Part shown: positions 25,569 to 35,001 of the stretch, piece by piece
Numbering within the stretch: position 1 is the stretch's first letter
Layout: each line of letters begins with the position of its first letter
Source: an uncultured Clostridia bacterium
GTDB taxonomy: Bacteria > Bacillota > Clostridia > Oscillospirales > Ruminococcaceae
Length of the DNA stretch: 45,889 nucleotides
Reading direction: 5' to 3'
Assembly: GCA_947626755.1 (NCBI GenBank)
Contig: CANQTP010000016.1
Coordinates: 1 to 45,889, forward strand
Position numbers and translations under genes: made by a program
Notes under the pieces: generated by a model
Seen by the model: the letters and a program-made list of their open reading frames with translations, nothing else
The model's database searches: none
Told to the model about the DNA's origin: nothing

Positions 25569-27617
25569 ATGTCTGATAATAAAAAATTGCCCGAAAGCTA
25601 TGAATTTCCTCTCCACGTTTTCCATGAAGGAACAAACTACACCTGCTTCGATTTCTTCGGCGCGCATAAAGGCGAGAAGGACGGCAGGAAAGGCGTGTTC
25701 TTCCGCGTGTGGGCTCCCCACGCAAAGTCCGTGTCCATAGTCGGCGACTTCAACAACTGGGACAGAGACAGAAACCCTATGGAACGCCTTGCGGACGAGT
25801 CCGTCTGGGAAATTTTCCTTCCCGACGTGGAAAAGTATTTCACCTATAAGTATAGTATCGAGACCGCCCATATGAGTATTGTGATGAAAGCCGATCCTTT
25901 CGGAACGCATATGGAAACACGTCCCAACACCGCAACAAAGTATTTTGATATAAACGAATATAAGTGGAACGATTCCAAATGGTATAAGGAAAGAGATTCC
26001 AAGAATATCTACCAAAGCGCCATGAACATCTACGAGTGTCACCTCGGTTCATGGAGAACTTACGAAAACGGCAAGCCCTTCAACTATGTGAAATTTGCCG
26101 AGGAAATGATCCCCTATCTCAAAGATATGGGCTATACCCACCTTGAACTTATGCCCCTTGCGGAATATCCCTTTGACGGTTCATGGGGCTACCAGATAAT
26201 CGGCTACTACGCTCCTACTTCCCGTTACGGAACTCCCGAGGATATGATGAAGATGGTGGATATGTTCCATCAGGCAGGAATAGGCGTTATCCTCGACTGG
26301 GTACCCGCACATTTCCCCAAAGACGCCGCAGGTCTGTTTGAATTTGACGGCGACTGCCTGTATGAATATACCGATCCTCTTAAAAAGGAACATATCGCTT
26401 GGGGAACAAGAGTATTTGACTTCGGCAGACCGGAAGTTCACTCCTTCCTTATTTCAAATGCAATATACTGGATAGAAAAATTCCACCTTGACGGTCTGAG
26501 AGTTGATGCCGTTGCTTCAATGCTTTACCTTGACTATGACAGACGCGAATGGCGTCCCAACAAGGACGGCGGAAACGAGAACTATGAAGCTATCGACTTC
26601 CTGAGAAAACTGAACACAGCCGTTTTCGGGCGCTGCGGAAATGTTCTTATGATAGCCGAGGAATCCACTGCATGGCCCCTTGTTACCAAGCCTGCCGATG
26701 TGGGCGGTCTGGGCTTCAATTTCAAGTGGAACATGGGCTGGATGAATGATATGCTCGATTATATGGGAATGGATCCCATCTTCCGCGCAAACAACCACGG
26801 AAAACTTACATTCTCCTTCTTCTACAGTTTCAGTGAGAACTACATTCTCCCCATCTCCCATGATGAAGTCGTTCACGGAAAGGCTTCGCTGTTCAACAAG
26901 ATGAGCGGACGTTCCATGGAGGAAAAATTTGCTTCTCTCCGCGCATTCCTTGCGTATATGTTTGCCCACCCCGGCAAGAAGCTGAACTTCATGGGAACAG
27001 AGTTCGCACAGGTCATCGAATGGAACTACAAGCAGGGTCTTGACTGGATGCTGCTTGACTATGAAACTCACAGAAAGATACAGGATTTCAACAGAGATCT
27101 GAATAAATTCTACCTTGCAAATTCTCCCCTCTGGGAAAACGACGAGTCGTGGGAAGGTTTCTCGTGGATATGCCACGACGACTATATGCAGAGCATAATT
27201 TCCTTCCGCAGGATCGACAGAAGCGGAAACGAACTCATTGCAGTCTGCAACTTCGTTCCCGTAGGCAGGGACAACTACCGCATAGGCGTTCCTTATGAGG
27301 GGACTTATGAGCAGGTTCTCTGCACGGACGATGAGAAATACGGCGGCTCGGGCGTTGTACAGAACGGAAAGATCAGATCGGAAGATTACTCAATGCACGG
27401 TTATGAACAATCCATCGTGCTTGACATTCCGCCGATGAGCGTTATTTACTTCAAATGCACGCCCAAGAAGAAACCCGCTCCCAAGGCGGAAAAAGCCGAG
27501 ACCGAAAAAGCAAAAGGCGGAAAATCAGCCAAAACCGCAGGCGCAAAGGAGGGAAATTCAAAGTCCGGAAAGACTTCCGGCAAAAAAGCAGGCGGGCGGA
27601 AGAAGAACGTCACTTAA
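25569..27617 (+). CDS. glgB: 1,4-alpha-glucan branching enzyme with lysine-rich C-terminal tail
   Basis: 682 residues. It makes alpha-1,6 branches in glycogen. A CBM48 domain (about 35-135, FFRVWAPHAKSVSIVGDFN) is followed by the GH13 barrel. The nucleophile is Asp313 in DGLRVDAVASM, the acid/base Glu364 in IAEEST, and Asp432 lies in SHDEVVHGK. A C-terminal beta domain ends near 630. Residues 631-682 are a low-complexity Lys/Ala/Gly tail with 16 Lys, one Arg and only four acidic residues, resembling bacterial histone-like tails. The frame is clean into the tail and the glgC ribosome site follows, so the tail is part of this gene. It is first in glgB-glgC-glgD-glgA. Confidence 0.96.
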   Translation: MSDNKKLPESYEFPLHVFHEGTNYTCFDFFGAHKGEKDGRKGVFFRVWAPHAKSVSIVGDFNNWDRDRNPMERLADESVWEIFLPDVEKYFTYKYSIETAHMSIVMKADPFGTHMETRPNTATKYFDINEYKWNDSKWYKERDSKNIYQSAMNIYECHLGSWRTYENGKPFNYVKFAEEMIPYLKDMGYTHLELMPLAEYPFDGSWGYQIIGYYAPTSRYGTPEDMMKMVDMFHQAGIGVILDWVPAHFPKDAAGLFEFDGDCLYEYTDPLKKEHIAWGTRVFDFGRPEVHSFLISNAIYWIEKFHLDGLRVDAVASMLYLDYDRREWRPNKDGGNENYEAIDFLRKLNTAVFGRCGNVLMIAEESTAWPLVTKPADVGGLGFNFKWNMGWMNDMLDYMGMDPIFRANNHGKLTFSFFYSFSENYILPISHDEVVHGKASLFNKMSGRSMEEKFASLRAFLAYMFAHPGKKLNFMGTEFAQVIEWNYKQGLDWMLLDYETHRKIQDFNRDLNKFYLANSPLWENDESWEGFSWICHDDYMQSIISFRRIDRSGNELIAVCNFVPVGRDNYRIGVPYEGTYEQVLCTDDEKYGGSGVVQNGKIRSEDYSMHGYEQSIVLDIPPMSVIYFKCTPKKKPAPKAEKAETEKAKGGKSAKTAGAKEGNSKSGKTSGKKAGGRKKNVT

Positions 27618-27657
27618 TAAATTTCAATAAATCCCATAATATAGGAGGATAATCAGA

Positions 27658-28863
27658 ATGTATACGACTAAAAAAGAATGTGTAGCAATGCTTCTTGCAG
27701 GCGGACAAGGCAGCCGTCTGTACGCACTGACCCATGATATGGCAAAACCTGCCGTTCCGTACGGCGGAAAATACCGTATCATCGACTTCCCGCTTTCAAA
27801 CTGCATAAACTCCGGAATTGATACGGTCGGAGTACTTACCCAGTATCAGCCTCTCGTTCTCAATGACTACATCGGAAACGGTCAGCCTTGGGATCTTGAT
27901 AAACAATACGGCGGCGCACACTGTCTCCCTCCGTATCAGACGGCTCTCGGTGCCGAGTGGTACAAAGGTACGGCAAACGCTATCTATCAGAATATAGCTT
28001 TCATCGACAGATACGATCCCGAATATGTTATAATCCTCTCCGGTGACCACATCTATAAGATGGATTACAACAAAATGCTTGATTTCCATAAAGAAAAGAA
28101 AGCGGACGCTACTATCGCTGTTCTGGACGTTCCCAAGGAGGAAGCTTCCCGCTTCGGTATAATGACAGCCGACGAAAACGGCTTCATTACCGAATTCGAG
28201 GAAAAGCCTAAGAATCCTAAGTCTACGCTTGCTTCAATGGGTATATACATCTTCACTTGGAAGAAACTGAAACAGTATCTTATCGACAACGAGAACGATG
28301 AGACAGCTTCCAAAGACTTCGGTAAGAATATTATCCCCGATATGCTCAATAATAAGGAAGTAATGGTAGCTTACCCGTTCGAGGGCTACTGGAAAGACGT
28401 TGGAACTCTCGATTCCCTCTGGGAAGCAAACATGGATCTTCTCAATCCCAACATTCCTATCGACCTGTATGATCCCGAGTGGAAGATGTATTCCAGAAAT
28501 CCTATCATGCCTCCTCAGTACATCGGTCCCGATGCAGTTGTTGAAAACTCAATGATAACAGACGGCTGCGTTATAAACGGAACTATCGACTTCTCGGTAA
28601 TTTTTGAAGGTGTTACCATCGAAGCGGGCGCGACTGTTACCGACTCGATAATCATGCCCGGTTCTGTTATCAAGTCGGGAGCTATCGTTGAATATGCCAT
28701 CGTCGGCGAGAACTGCGTTGTAAATTCCGGAGTACAGATAGGCGCACGTCCCGAAACAGTCGAGAACAGAGACGACTGGGGAATCGCCGTTGTAGGACAC
28801 AACATCACAATATCCGAAAATGCAAAGGTTCTTCCGAAGCAGATCATTTCGGAAAATATGTAA
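27658..28863 (+). CDS. glgC: Glucose-1-phosphate adenylyltransferase, catalytic subunit
   Basis: 401 residues. It makes ADP-glucose from glucose-1-phosphate and ATP, the committed step of glycogen synthesis. The nucleotide-binding motif GGQGSRL lies in the N-terminal transferase domain, with [16 protein letters not shown] and [11 protein letters not shown]. The C-terminal left-handed beta-helix begins near residue 290 and carries hexapeptide repeats. ATAGGAGG lies upstream of the ATG. It is 40 bases after glgB and 13 before glgD; it probably forms a heterotetramer with GlgD. Confidence 0.97.
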   Translation: MYTTKKECVAMLLAGGQGSRLYALTHDMAKPAVPYGGKYRIIDFPLSNCINSGIDTVGVLTQYQPLVLNDYIGNGQPWDLDKQYGGAHCLPPYQTALGAEWYKGTANAIYQNIAFIDRYDPEYVIILSGDHIYKMDYNKMLDFHKEKKADATIAVLDVPKEEASRFGIMTADENGFITEFEEKPKNPKSTLASMGIYIFTWKKLKQYLIDNENDETASKDFGKNIIPDMLNNKEVMVAYPFEGYWKDVGTLDSLWEANMDLLNPNIPIDLYDPEWKMYSRNPIMPPQYIGPDAVVENSMITDGCVINGTIDFSVIFEGVTIEAGATVTDSIIMPGSVIKSGAIVEYAIVGENCVVNSGVQIGARPETVENRDDWGIAVVGHNITISENAKVLPKQIISENM

Positions 28864-28876
28864 GGAGGAACTGAAT

Positions 28877-30001
28877 ATGAGCAGCAACAGAAAAGTTTTA
28901 GGTCTTATCTTCTCAAATATGCACGATAACACCATTCCCGATATTACAAAGGAAAGAACTATGGGTTCCGTACTTTTCGGCGGACGTTACCGTCTGATAG
29001 ACTTCCCCCTCTCCAGCATGGTGAACAGCGGAGTTGACGAAGTGGGCGTTATCACAAAATCCAACTATCAGTCACTGCTTGACCACCTCGGAAGCGGACG
29101 TGAATGGGATCTGGCAAGAAAGATAGGCGGTCTCCACCTTCTTCCTCCGTTCAGCCACGTCCAGAGCGGTATGTACAGAGGCAGACTGGAAGCACTTTAC
29201 GGAGTATGGGATTTCATAAAGACTTCCGATGCGGATTATGTTATCATGTCCGACTGCGATGTTGTGGCAAATATCGACTATTCCAAGATAGTTGAATACC
29301 ATGTTGAAACAGGCGCGGACATTACAGCCGTTTATGCAAAGGACGTTGTTACCACCGAACAGGCGCAGCACGCTACCGTTTTCAGCATAAACGATGAGGG
29401 CAGGATCGTGGACGTGCTTATAAATCCCGTTATCAGCGGTGCTTGCAACATCTCGCTGAATATGTTCATTCTCTCCAAGGAGTTCTTAAAGAATATCGTT
29501 CTTGAATCCGCTTCAAGAAGCCTTTACAGCTTTGAGCAGGCTATTCTTCAGGCAAGGACTCATGAATACAAGATCATGGCATACCGCTATGACGGATATT
29601 TCAGCAAGATAACCTCCATGGAAACATTCTACAAGGCAAATATGTCACTGCTTAATACGGACAACCGTTCCAAGCTGTTCCCCGAAACAAGTCCTATCTA
29701 CACAAAGGTAAGAGACAATCCTCCCGCTAAGTTCGCTATCGGAGCTTCCGTAAAGAACTCCCTTATCGGCGACGGCTGTATCATCGAAGGAACAGTTGAA
29801 AATTCCGTTCTGTTCCGCGGAGTAAAAGTCGGCAAGGGCGCTGTTGTCAAGAATTCTATCCTTATGCAGGATACCAATATCGGCAGCAAGTGCGACATAA
29901 ACTATGTCATTACCGACAAGAATGTTAAGATCAGCGATATGAGACTTCTCACAGGTTCTCAGAATTATCCTCTGTTCCTCGGAAAGGGCGCTGTTATCTG
30001 A
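28877..30001 (+). CDS. glgD: Glucose-1-phosphate adenylyltransferase, GlgD regulatory subunit
   Basis: 374 residues from the ATG at 28877, with AAGGAGG eight bases upstream. It is homologous to GlgC (FGGRYRLIDFPLSSMVNSGV; C-terminal beta-helix) but the GGxGxRL loop is replaced by IFSNMHDN, so it is not expected to be catalytic alone. In Firmicutes, GlgD pairs with GlgC and modulates its activity. Its place directly after glgC is the standard arrangement. Confidence 0.95.
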   Translation: MSSNRKVLGLIFSNMHDNTIPDITKERTMGSVLFGGRYRLIDFPLSSMVNSGVDEVGVITKSNYQSLLDHLGSGREWDLARKIGGLHLLPPFSHVQSGMYRGRLEALYGVWDFIKTSDADYVIMSDCDVVANIDYSKIVEYHVETGADITAVYAKDVVTTEQAQHATVFSINDEGRIVDVLINPVISGACNISLNMFILSKEFLKNIVLESASRSLYSFEQAILQARTHEYKIMAYRYDGYFSKITSMETFYKANMSLLNTDNRSKLFPETSPIYTKVRDNPPAKFAIGASVKNSLIGDGCIIEGTVENSVLFRGVKVGKGAVVKNSILMQDTNIGSKCDINYVITDKNVKISDMRLLTGSQNYPLFLGKGAVI

Positions 30002-30013
30002 TAAACCTCGGAC

Positions 30014-30033
30014 GCCGCGCGGTAACGTGCGGC
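30014..30033 (+). other. Intercistronic hairpin with GUAA tetraloop between glgD and glgA
   Basis: GCCGCGCG (30014-30021) pairs with CGTGCGGC (30026-30033), with one G-U pair, around GTAA, a GNRA-type tetraloop in RNA. There is no T run, so it is more likely a stability or processing element than a terminator. Confidence 0.5.
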
Positions 30034-30072
30034 TTTCCGACTTGAATAATAATTGAAAGGAAAGTGCATTTT

Positions 30073-31497
30073 ATGAATATTTTATATGCTGCTTCTGAAG
30101 CCGTTCCTTACGCCGCATCGGGCGGACTTGCGGACGTTGCGGGTTCACTTCCCCGCGCACTCAATGCCGCAGGACAGGATTGCCGCGTAGTTCTTCCCCT
30201 TTACAAGAGCACCAAGCCCGAACTCCGTTCCGCGCTTGAATTTATAACAAATTTCACCGTTGACGTAGGTTGGAGAAAACAGTACTGCGGAGTTTTCAAA
30301 GGCGTTGCAGGCGGGGTTACATACTACCTGCTTGACAACGAATACTATTTCGGCAGAGACGGACTTTACGGTTTCTATGATGACTGCGAGCGTTTCGTTT
30401 TCCTTTCAAGAGCGATAATGGAAATGCTCAAACACATCGGCTGGAAGCCCGACATCATCAACTGCAACGACTGGCAGACCGCTCTCGTTCCCGTTTACTA
30501 CAATGTTTTCTACAAATACCAGTACGGTTACGACAATATCAAGACCGTTTTCACCATTCACAATATCCAGTATCAGGGCAAGTATGGAATGGAAGTTCTC
30601 AACGAAGTTCTGGGAATTCCCATGTACCACACCAAGCTGCTTGAATATGACGGCTGCGTGAACCTGATGAAAGGCGCGTTCGAGACCGCTGACAAGATCA
30701 CGACAGTTTCACCGAGTTACGCTTGGGAGATCCTCGATCCGTGGTATTCACACGGACTGGACAGAGCGCTTCAGAACAAGCAGTATAAGCTGACAGGCTT
30801 CCTGAACGGTATTGACGTTGAAACTTTCAATCCGGAAAAAGATCCGCTGCTTACCAAGAATTTCTCCACAAAGAACCTCAAAGGCAAGGCTGAATGTAAA
30901 GCCGCGCTCCTTAACGAACTGCATTTGCAGGAGGGCGATGAGCCTGTTATCGGTATCATAACAAGATTTGTTTCCCACAAGGGAATTGATCTTATCAAAT
31001 ACGTTTTCGAGGATATGCTCAACATGGGCTGCAAGTTTGCAGTTCTCGGCTCGGGCGAAAAGATCTACGAGGATTTCTTCAAGGAAATGGCTTGGAGACA
31101 CCCCGACAAGGTAAGCGCAACTATCGGATTCCTTCCCGATCTGGCAAGAAGGATCTATTCCTCCGCGGATATGTTCCTTATGCCTTCACAAAGCGAGCCT
31201 TGCGGACTTGCCCAGATGATCTCCCTGAGATACGGAACTATTCCTATTGTCCGTGAAACAGGCGGTCTCCGCGACAGTATCAGAGATGCAGGCGGCGAAA
31301 ACGGCAACGGTTTCACATTCAAGACCTACAACGCTCATGATATGCTGGACGCTGTCCGCCGTGCAAAGGAATATTACGATAATAAGCCCGCTTGGAAGAA
31401 TCTTGTAATCGCGGCGATGAAGAACGACTACAGCTGGGCAAGATCGGCAGAACTTTATATGGGGCTTTACAGAGAACTTTGCGGACAGAATCAGTAA
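30073..31497 (+). CDS. glgA: Glycogen synthase (ADP-glucose type, GT5)
   Basis: 474 residues from the ATG at 30073; an in-frame GTG at 30064 is too close to the AAAGG site. It transfers glucose from ADP-glucose to the non-reducing end of glycogen. The N-terminal glycosyltransferase fold starts ILYAASEAVPYAASGGLADV. The Lys of the usual KTGGL motif is replaced, giving YAASGGL. The C-terminal domain has ITRFVSHKGIDL and the catalytic E-x7-E motif in PSQSEPCGLAQMISLRYG. It is last of the four glg genes. Confidence 0.96.
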   Translation: MNILYAASEAVPYAASGGLADVAGSLPRALNAAGQDCRVVLPLYKSTKPELRSALEFITNFTVDVGWRKQYCGVFKGVAGGVTYYLLDNEYYFGRDGLYGFYDDCERFVFLSRAIMEMLKHIGWKPDIINCNDWQTALVPVYYNVFYKYQYGYDNIKTVFTIHNIQYQGKYGMEVLNEVLGIPMYHTKLLEYDGCVNLMKGAFETADKITTVSPSYAWEILDPWYSHGLDRALQNKQYKLTGFLNGIDVETFNPEKDPLLTKNFSTKNLKGKAECKAALLNELHLQEGDEPVIGIITRFVSHKGIDLIKYVFEDMLNMGCKFAVLGSGEKIYEDFFKEMAWRHPDKVSATIGFLPDLARRIYSSADMFLMPSQSEPCGLAQMISLRYGTIPIVRETGGLRDSIRDAGGENGNGFTFKTYNAHDMLDAVRRAKEYYDNKPAWKNLVIAAMKNDYSWARSAELYMGLYRELCGQNQ

Positions 31498-31510
31498 TAT
31501 GCATCAAACA

Positions 31511-31537
31511 CCGCCCATCGGAGATCCCGACGGGCGG
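31511..31537 (+). terminator. GC-rich hairpin between glgA and eno
   Basis: CCGCCC (31511-31516) pairs with GGGCGG (31532-31537), with partial inner pairing (ATCGG/CCGA). The tail is not T-rich, so it may only attenuate. No clear promoter for eno was found in the 107-base gap, so eno may be read from the glycogen operon. Confidence 0.45.
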
Positions 31538-31604
31538 TTCTGCGTATATTTACCCTTTCACTGCGCATAATACCTTAAAATGCAGCCGAAAGGAATGGTA
31601 ATAT

Positions 31605-32864
31605 ATGTTTACTTCAAAAGCAGTCATTGAAAAAGTTATCGGACGTGAAATAATAGACTCCCGCGGCGATCCCACTGTCGAAGCGGAAGTACGGCTCTCG
31701 GACGGATCGGTGGGACGCTGCGCCGCTCCCAGCGGGGCAAGCACAGGTATCCATGAAGCACTTGAACTCCGTGACGGCGACGAAAAGCGTTACGGCGGGA
31801 AAGGCGTTCTGAAAGCGGTTTCAAGCATAAATTCCACATTGAATATGTCCCTTAAAGGAATGGATCCCTCCGACACAATGCGGATCGACAGCACTATCAT
31901 AAATTCCGACGGCACGGAAAACAAATCAAAATTAGGCGCAAATGCCATGCTTGCAGTTTCTCTTGCAGCGGCAAGAGCGGCGGCAAATCATTACAGAATG
32001 CCGCTTTACAGATTTATCGGAGGAGTAAGCGGCATACGTCTGCCTGTTCCCATGATGAATATTCTCAACGGCGGCGCACACGCGGCAAATAACCTTGATG
32101 TTCAGGAATTCATGATAATCCCCTGCGGCGCGGAAAATTTCCGCGAAGGTCTGCGGCAGTGCTCCGAAGTTTACCACAGTCTTGCAAAGATCCTCAAATC
32201 AAAAGGACGCAGCACGGGAGTCGGCGATGAGGGCGGATTTGCCCCCGATCTCAGCGGCGAAGCGGAAGCTGTTGAACTTATCCTCGAAGCTGTGGAAAAA
32301 GCAGGCTACAAGCCGGGGAAGGATTTTTCAATTGCACTTGACGCAGCGGCAAGCGAGTGGAAAACCAAAGAGAAAGGCGAGTATCTCTATCCCAAGAAAC
32401 AGCTCCGCAGAAGCACCGAAGAACTTATTGAGGAGTGGAAAAGTCTCTGCGGCAGATACCCCATAGTTTCCATTGAAGATCCCCTTGACGAGGAGGACTG
32501 GGAAGGCTGGAAAGCAATTACCGAACAGCTCGGCGGAAAGATCAGGCTCGTTGGAGACGATCTTTTTGTTACAGATCCGAAACGCCTGAAAAAGGGAATT
32601 GAAAACGGCTGCGCAAATTCTATCCTGATAAAACTCAACCAGATAGGAACGCTTTCCGAAACGCTTTCCGCAATACGTCTTGCGCGGGCAAACGGTTACG
32701 GAACTATAATTTCCCACCGCAGCGGCGAAACTGAGGACACGTTTATCGCCGATCTTTCGGTCGCCGTAAATGCGGGACAGATAAAAACAGGCGCGCCCTG
32801 CCGAAGCGAACGCACAGCAAAATACAACCGTCTGCTCAGGATCGAGGAGCAGCTTTTCGGATAA
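31605..32864 (+). CDS. eno: Enolase (phosphopyruvate hydratase)
   Basis: 419 residues, slightly shorter than the usual 430. It interconverts 2-phosphoglycerate and phosphoenolpyruvate in glycolysis. [13 protein letters not shown] is at the N-terminus. The metal ligands lie in [20 protein letters not shown] and LVGDDLF. Catalytic residues include the Glu in [10 protein letters not shown] and the Lys in LIKLNQIGT, with SHRSGETED near the end. Its place after glgA is unusual: enolase more often sits with gap, pgk, tpi and gpm. GAAAGGAA precedes the ATG. Confidence 0.97.
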   Translation: MFTSKAVIEKVIGREIIDSRGDPTVEAEVRLSDGSVGRCAAPSGASTGIHEALELRDGDEKRYGGKGVLKAVSSINSTLNMSLKGMDPSDTMRIDSTIINSDGTENKSKLGANAMLAVSLAAARAAANHYRMPLYRFIGGVSGIRLPVPMMNILNGGAHAANNLDVQEFMIIPCGAENFREGLRQCSEVYHSLAKILKSKGRSTGVGDEGGFAPDLSGEAEAVELILEAVEKAGYKPGKDFSIALDAAASEWKTKEKGEYLYPKKQLRRSTEELIEEWKSLCGRYPIVSIEDPLDEEDWEGWKAITEQLGGKIRLVGDDLFVTDPKRLKKGIENGCANSILIKLNQIGTLSETLSAIRLARANGYGTIISHRSGETEDTFIADLSVAVNAGQIKTGAPCRSERTAKYNRLLRIEEQLFG

Positions 32865-32868
32865 AATT

Positions 32869-32903
32869 TATCCCCAAGGAATTGCCCTTGGGGATATTTA
32901 TTT
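32869..32903. terminator. Terminator between eno and the anti-sigma gene
   Basis: An 11-bp stem TATCCCCAAGG (32869-32879) with CCTTGGGGATA (32886-32896) is followed by TTTATTT. The A/T flanks on both sides suggest use by the converging minus-strand operon too. No other element was found up to 32958. Confidence 0.85.
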
Positions 32904-32958
32904 AAGGTCGTGAACGCTTGGGGGCACGATCACGGCTTTAAGCGTTGATAATTTCCCG

Positions 32959-34020
32959 TCAATGAGTTTCAAACAGCGAATACTCCTCTTCGCTGCCGTA
33001 AAGCAGGAAAAGTGCCTTTGTCAGGGGAACATATTTATCTTCGGTCAGGATATATGTGCTTCTCTGCTGGGGATCACTGTGCCTTGTGATAACGGCGGTC
33101 ATTTCATAGGTGATATAAATGCTGTAGAAAATATCACCCGTGCCGATCTCGGTGATCTGTATCATAAACACTGTCCTGAAATCGCCGTTCGGTATCTTCG
33201 CATCATCTGAGGGAATGTTTTTCAGCATTCCGAAAACAGCGGAAGCCTCCACTCCGTCAATAACTTTCTCCTCATTCGATATATCAAGTTCCTTGCTGTC
33301 AATGTAAGACGTCACCGCAAAACGGACATTTTCGGGAAGTATCTCTTTCAGTTCGGGAATATCATTTCTTCCTTCGATACGTATATCGGGATAGCCTGAC
33401 AACTCATCCTCAGAATCCGTTCCGACACCTGCGGATCCGGAACCCGCTCCGATATATCCGTCTGCATCTTCGGGGTGCTCGTTATAATTGGCATCATTGT
33501 GAACGCCTTCAATGCCTTCCTCTATTGCAGCATCGGGAACGGGGATCGAAAATTGCTCCGCAGGATAGGAAATCAGAGCCGCCGCTTCCGAACTTGTGTC
33601 CGCCGCGGCACCCGCTGCTTCTTCCTCTGTTTCCTCTGCGCTCGCGCCCGCGCCTGTAGTATCATAAATGGCAGGATCATCAAGTTCAATATCCATAGGC
33701 TCGGGAACATCTATCAGATCGGGAGAATGCTGCACCTGAGTGACAGTTTCCGTTGAAATGCTTGTAAGACCCGTCTCGGAAACAGATCCGATATTGTCTT
33801 TGCGGACATCGAGGACGACTTTTGCGCCTATGACACAGACTATGCAGGCAGCCGCAGCCATTATCCCCGCAGAGATCCTCCGTCTTATGACAGCGGACCT
33901 GCTGCTGCCGATCCTATCTTCCGAAAGGTCGGAAAGCATGGTCTCGGTGCGCTTGTAAAAGCTTTCGGATATCCTGATCCTGTCCATGGCGTCCTTATAG
34001 TCATTTATTGATCTGCTCAT
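32959..34020 (-). CDS. Predicted membrane anti-sigma factor
   Basis: 353 residues from the ATG at 34020, with AGGAGGG ten bases upstream inside the sigma-factor gene. The cytosolic N-terminus (about 1-48, helical, INDYKDAMDRIRISESF) resembles the sigma-binding end of Firmicutes anti-sigma factors. One membrane segment (about 50-70) follows. The extracellular part has an acidic, Ala/Glu-rich linker (about 115-160) and a C-terminal globular region (about 215-350) that may sense a signal. No zinc-type HxxxCxxC motif. It overlaps the sigma gene by 20 bases, the usual arrangement for a regulator and its target. The function is inferred from context and architecture. Confidence 0.75.
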   Translation of the reverse strand: MSRSINDYKDAMDRIRISESFYKRTETMLSDLSEDRIGSSRSAVIRRRISAGIMAAAACIVCVIGAKVVLDVRKDNIGSVSETGLTSISTETVTQVQHSPDLIDVPEPMDIELDDPAIYDTTGAGASAEETEEEAAGAAADTSSEAAALISYPAEQFSIPVPDAAIEEGIEGVHNDANYNEHPEDADGYIGAGSGSAGVGTDSEDELSGYPDIRIEGRNDIPELKEILPENVRFAVTSYIDSKELDISNEEKVIDGVEASAVFGMLKNIPSDDAKIPNGDFRTVFMIQITEIGTGDIFYSIYITYEMTAVITRHSDPQQRSTYILTEDKYVPLTKALFLLYGSEEEYSLFETH

Positions 34021-34528
34021 CTTCCTCAAACCCTCCTATCATCATATCTTTAAGGAGCTTTCTCCCTCTTGCAAGAAGCGTTCCCACAGTAGCGGCTTTT
34101 TTGCCGACTATTGCGGAAATTTCTTTTATGGAATAGCCGTCATAATAAAACAGATGTATAACAGTGCGGTATTTTTCGGGAAGCGAAAGCACGGCTTCCA
34201 TCACCTGACTCTGTTCCTCTGTAAGTTCGGCTGTTTCGGCGCTTTCGGCATCTTCAAATTTCACAGTCCTTGTTACCCAGCCCGACTTTAAATAATTCTT
34301 GCTTTTGTTTATGGCAGTTCTCAGAAGCCATGCTTTTTCATGCTCTGGGCTTTCAAAGCCTTTTCCGCGTTTCAGCAGCGCGACAAGCACGTCCTGAGCA
34401 ATATCCTCCGCATCGAACATATTTCTGACATAAGTATAGCAAAGCCTTATCAGCGTTCCGGAATAAGTATCAAGAACATATTGAATGTAGCCGTCAGTAC
34501 CGTATTCTGCGATATTATCGGAATACAT
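34001..34528 (-). CDS. ECF-type RNA polymerase sigma factor
   Basis: 175 residues. Region 2 spans about 18-85, with the DAEDIAQDVLVALLKR helix. Region 4 spans about 108-165, with LPEKYRTVIHLFYYDGYSIK and a helix-turn-helix for -35 recognition. Region 3 is absent, as in ECF factors. TTGGGGGA lies upstream of the ATG. It is co-transcribed and translationally overlapped with the anti-sigma gene. No convincing ECF-type promoter (AAC and CGT boxes) was found; a sigma-A promoter lies 165 bases upstream. The regulon is unknown. Confidence 0.92.
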   Translation of the reverse strand: MYSDNIAEYGTDGYIQYVLDTYSGTLIRLCYTYVRNMFDAEDIAQDVLVALLKRGKGFESPEHEKAWLLRTAINKSKNYLKSGWVTRTVKFEDAESAETAELTEEQSQVMEAVLSLPEKYRTVIHLFYYDGYSIKEISAIVGKKAATVGTLLARGRKLLKDMMIGGFEEDEQINK

Positions 34529-34692
34529 TTTATTTCCCCCAAGAAATATAGTATTTTCGGATACGTACGGGCGGTATCTTCCGTCCTCTGTAATAAATAC
34601 AACCGGGAAGGGCGGAATTTTTCATTTCAGGAAAAATTTATTTGTTAATTTTTTGTGAACGTGTATAAAGATCCGTCCTTTGGCATGGTGAA

Positions 34693-34721
34693 ATTATATC
34701 ACAAATTAATGGATCCTGCAA
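34693..34721 (-). promoter_or_regulatory. Sigma-A promoter of the ECF sigma operon
   Basis: On the minus strand TTGCAG (34721-34716), 17-base spacer, TATAAT (34698-34693). It begins about 20 bases after the stop of the small membrane protein gene. No terminator was found between them, so readthrough from spoIIP is possible. The leader is about 155 bases. Confidence 0.75.
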
Positions 34722-34742
34722 GATGTATCATATCAGAAGACA

Positions 34743-34979
34743 TCACCCCATGAGCCTGAAAAAGTGTCCGAAAAATATGAAACCCATTCCCCCGTCCCCG
34801 TGATAGAAACTGAATATCTCCATAGGTTCGGGACTTATCATGTTGTAAGAATTCACATATACTATTATAAATCCCGCAGCAAACGCCGCCGTAAGCAGCA
34901 CAGCCGTCAGACTGTAAAGCATTATGCGGCGGTCTCTTTCCTTTTTGCCCGAAACGATATTGAAATTGAACGGATACAT
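34743..34979 (-). CDS. Small single-pass membrane protein downstream of spoIIP
   Basis: 78 residues from the ATG at 34979, with AAGGAAG seven bases upstream; this start lies 22 bases after the spoIIP stop. The N-terminus (MYPFNFNIVSGKKERDRR) is basic. One hydrophobic segment (about 20-42) follows, then a short Phe/Gly-rich tail. No family was recognised. Position and spacing suggest it is made with SpoIIP in the mother cell, but its role is unknown. Confidence 0.7.
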   Translation of the reverse strand: MYPFNFNIVSGKKERDRRIMLYSLTAVLLTAAFAAGFIIVYVNSYNMISPEPMEIFSFYHGDGGMGFIFFGHFFRLMG

Positions 34980-35001
34980 AATATAACTTCCTTTTTTGAT
35001 C

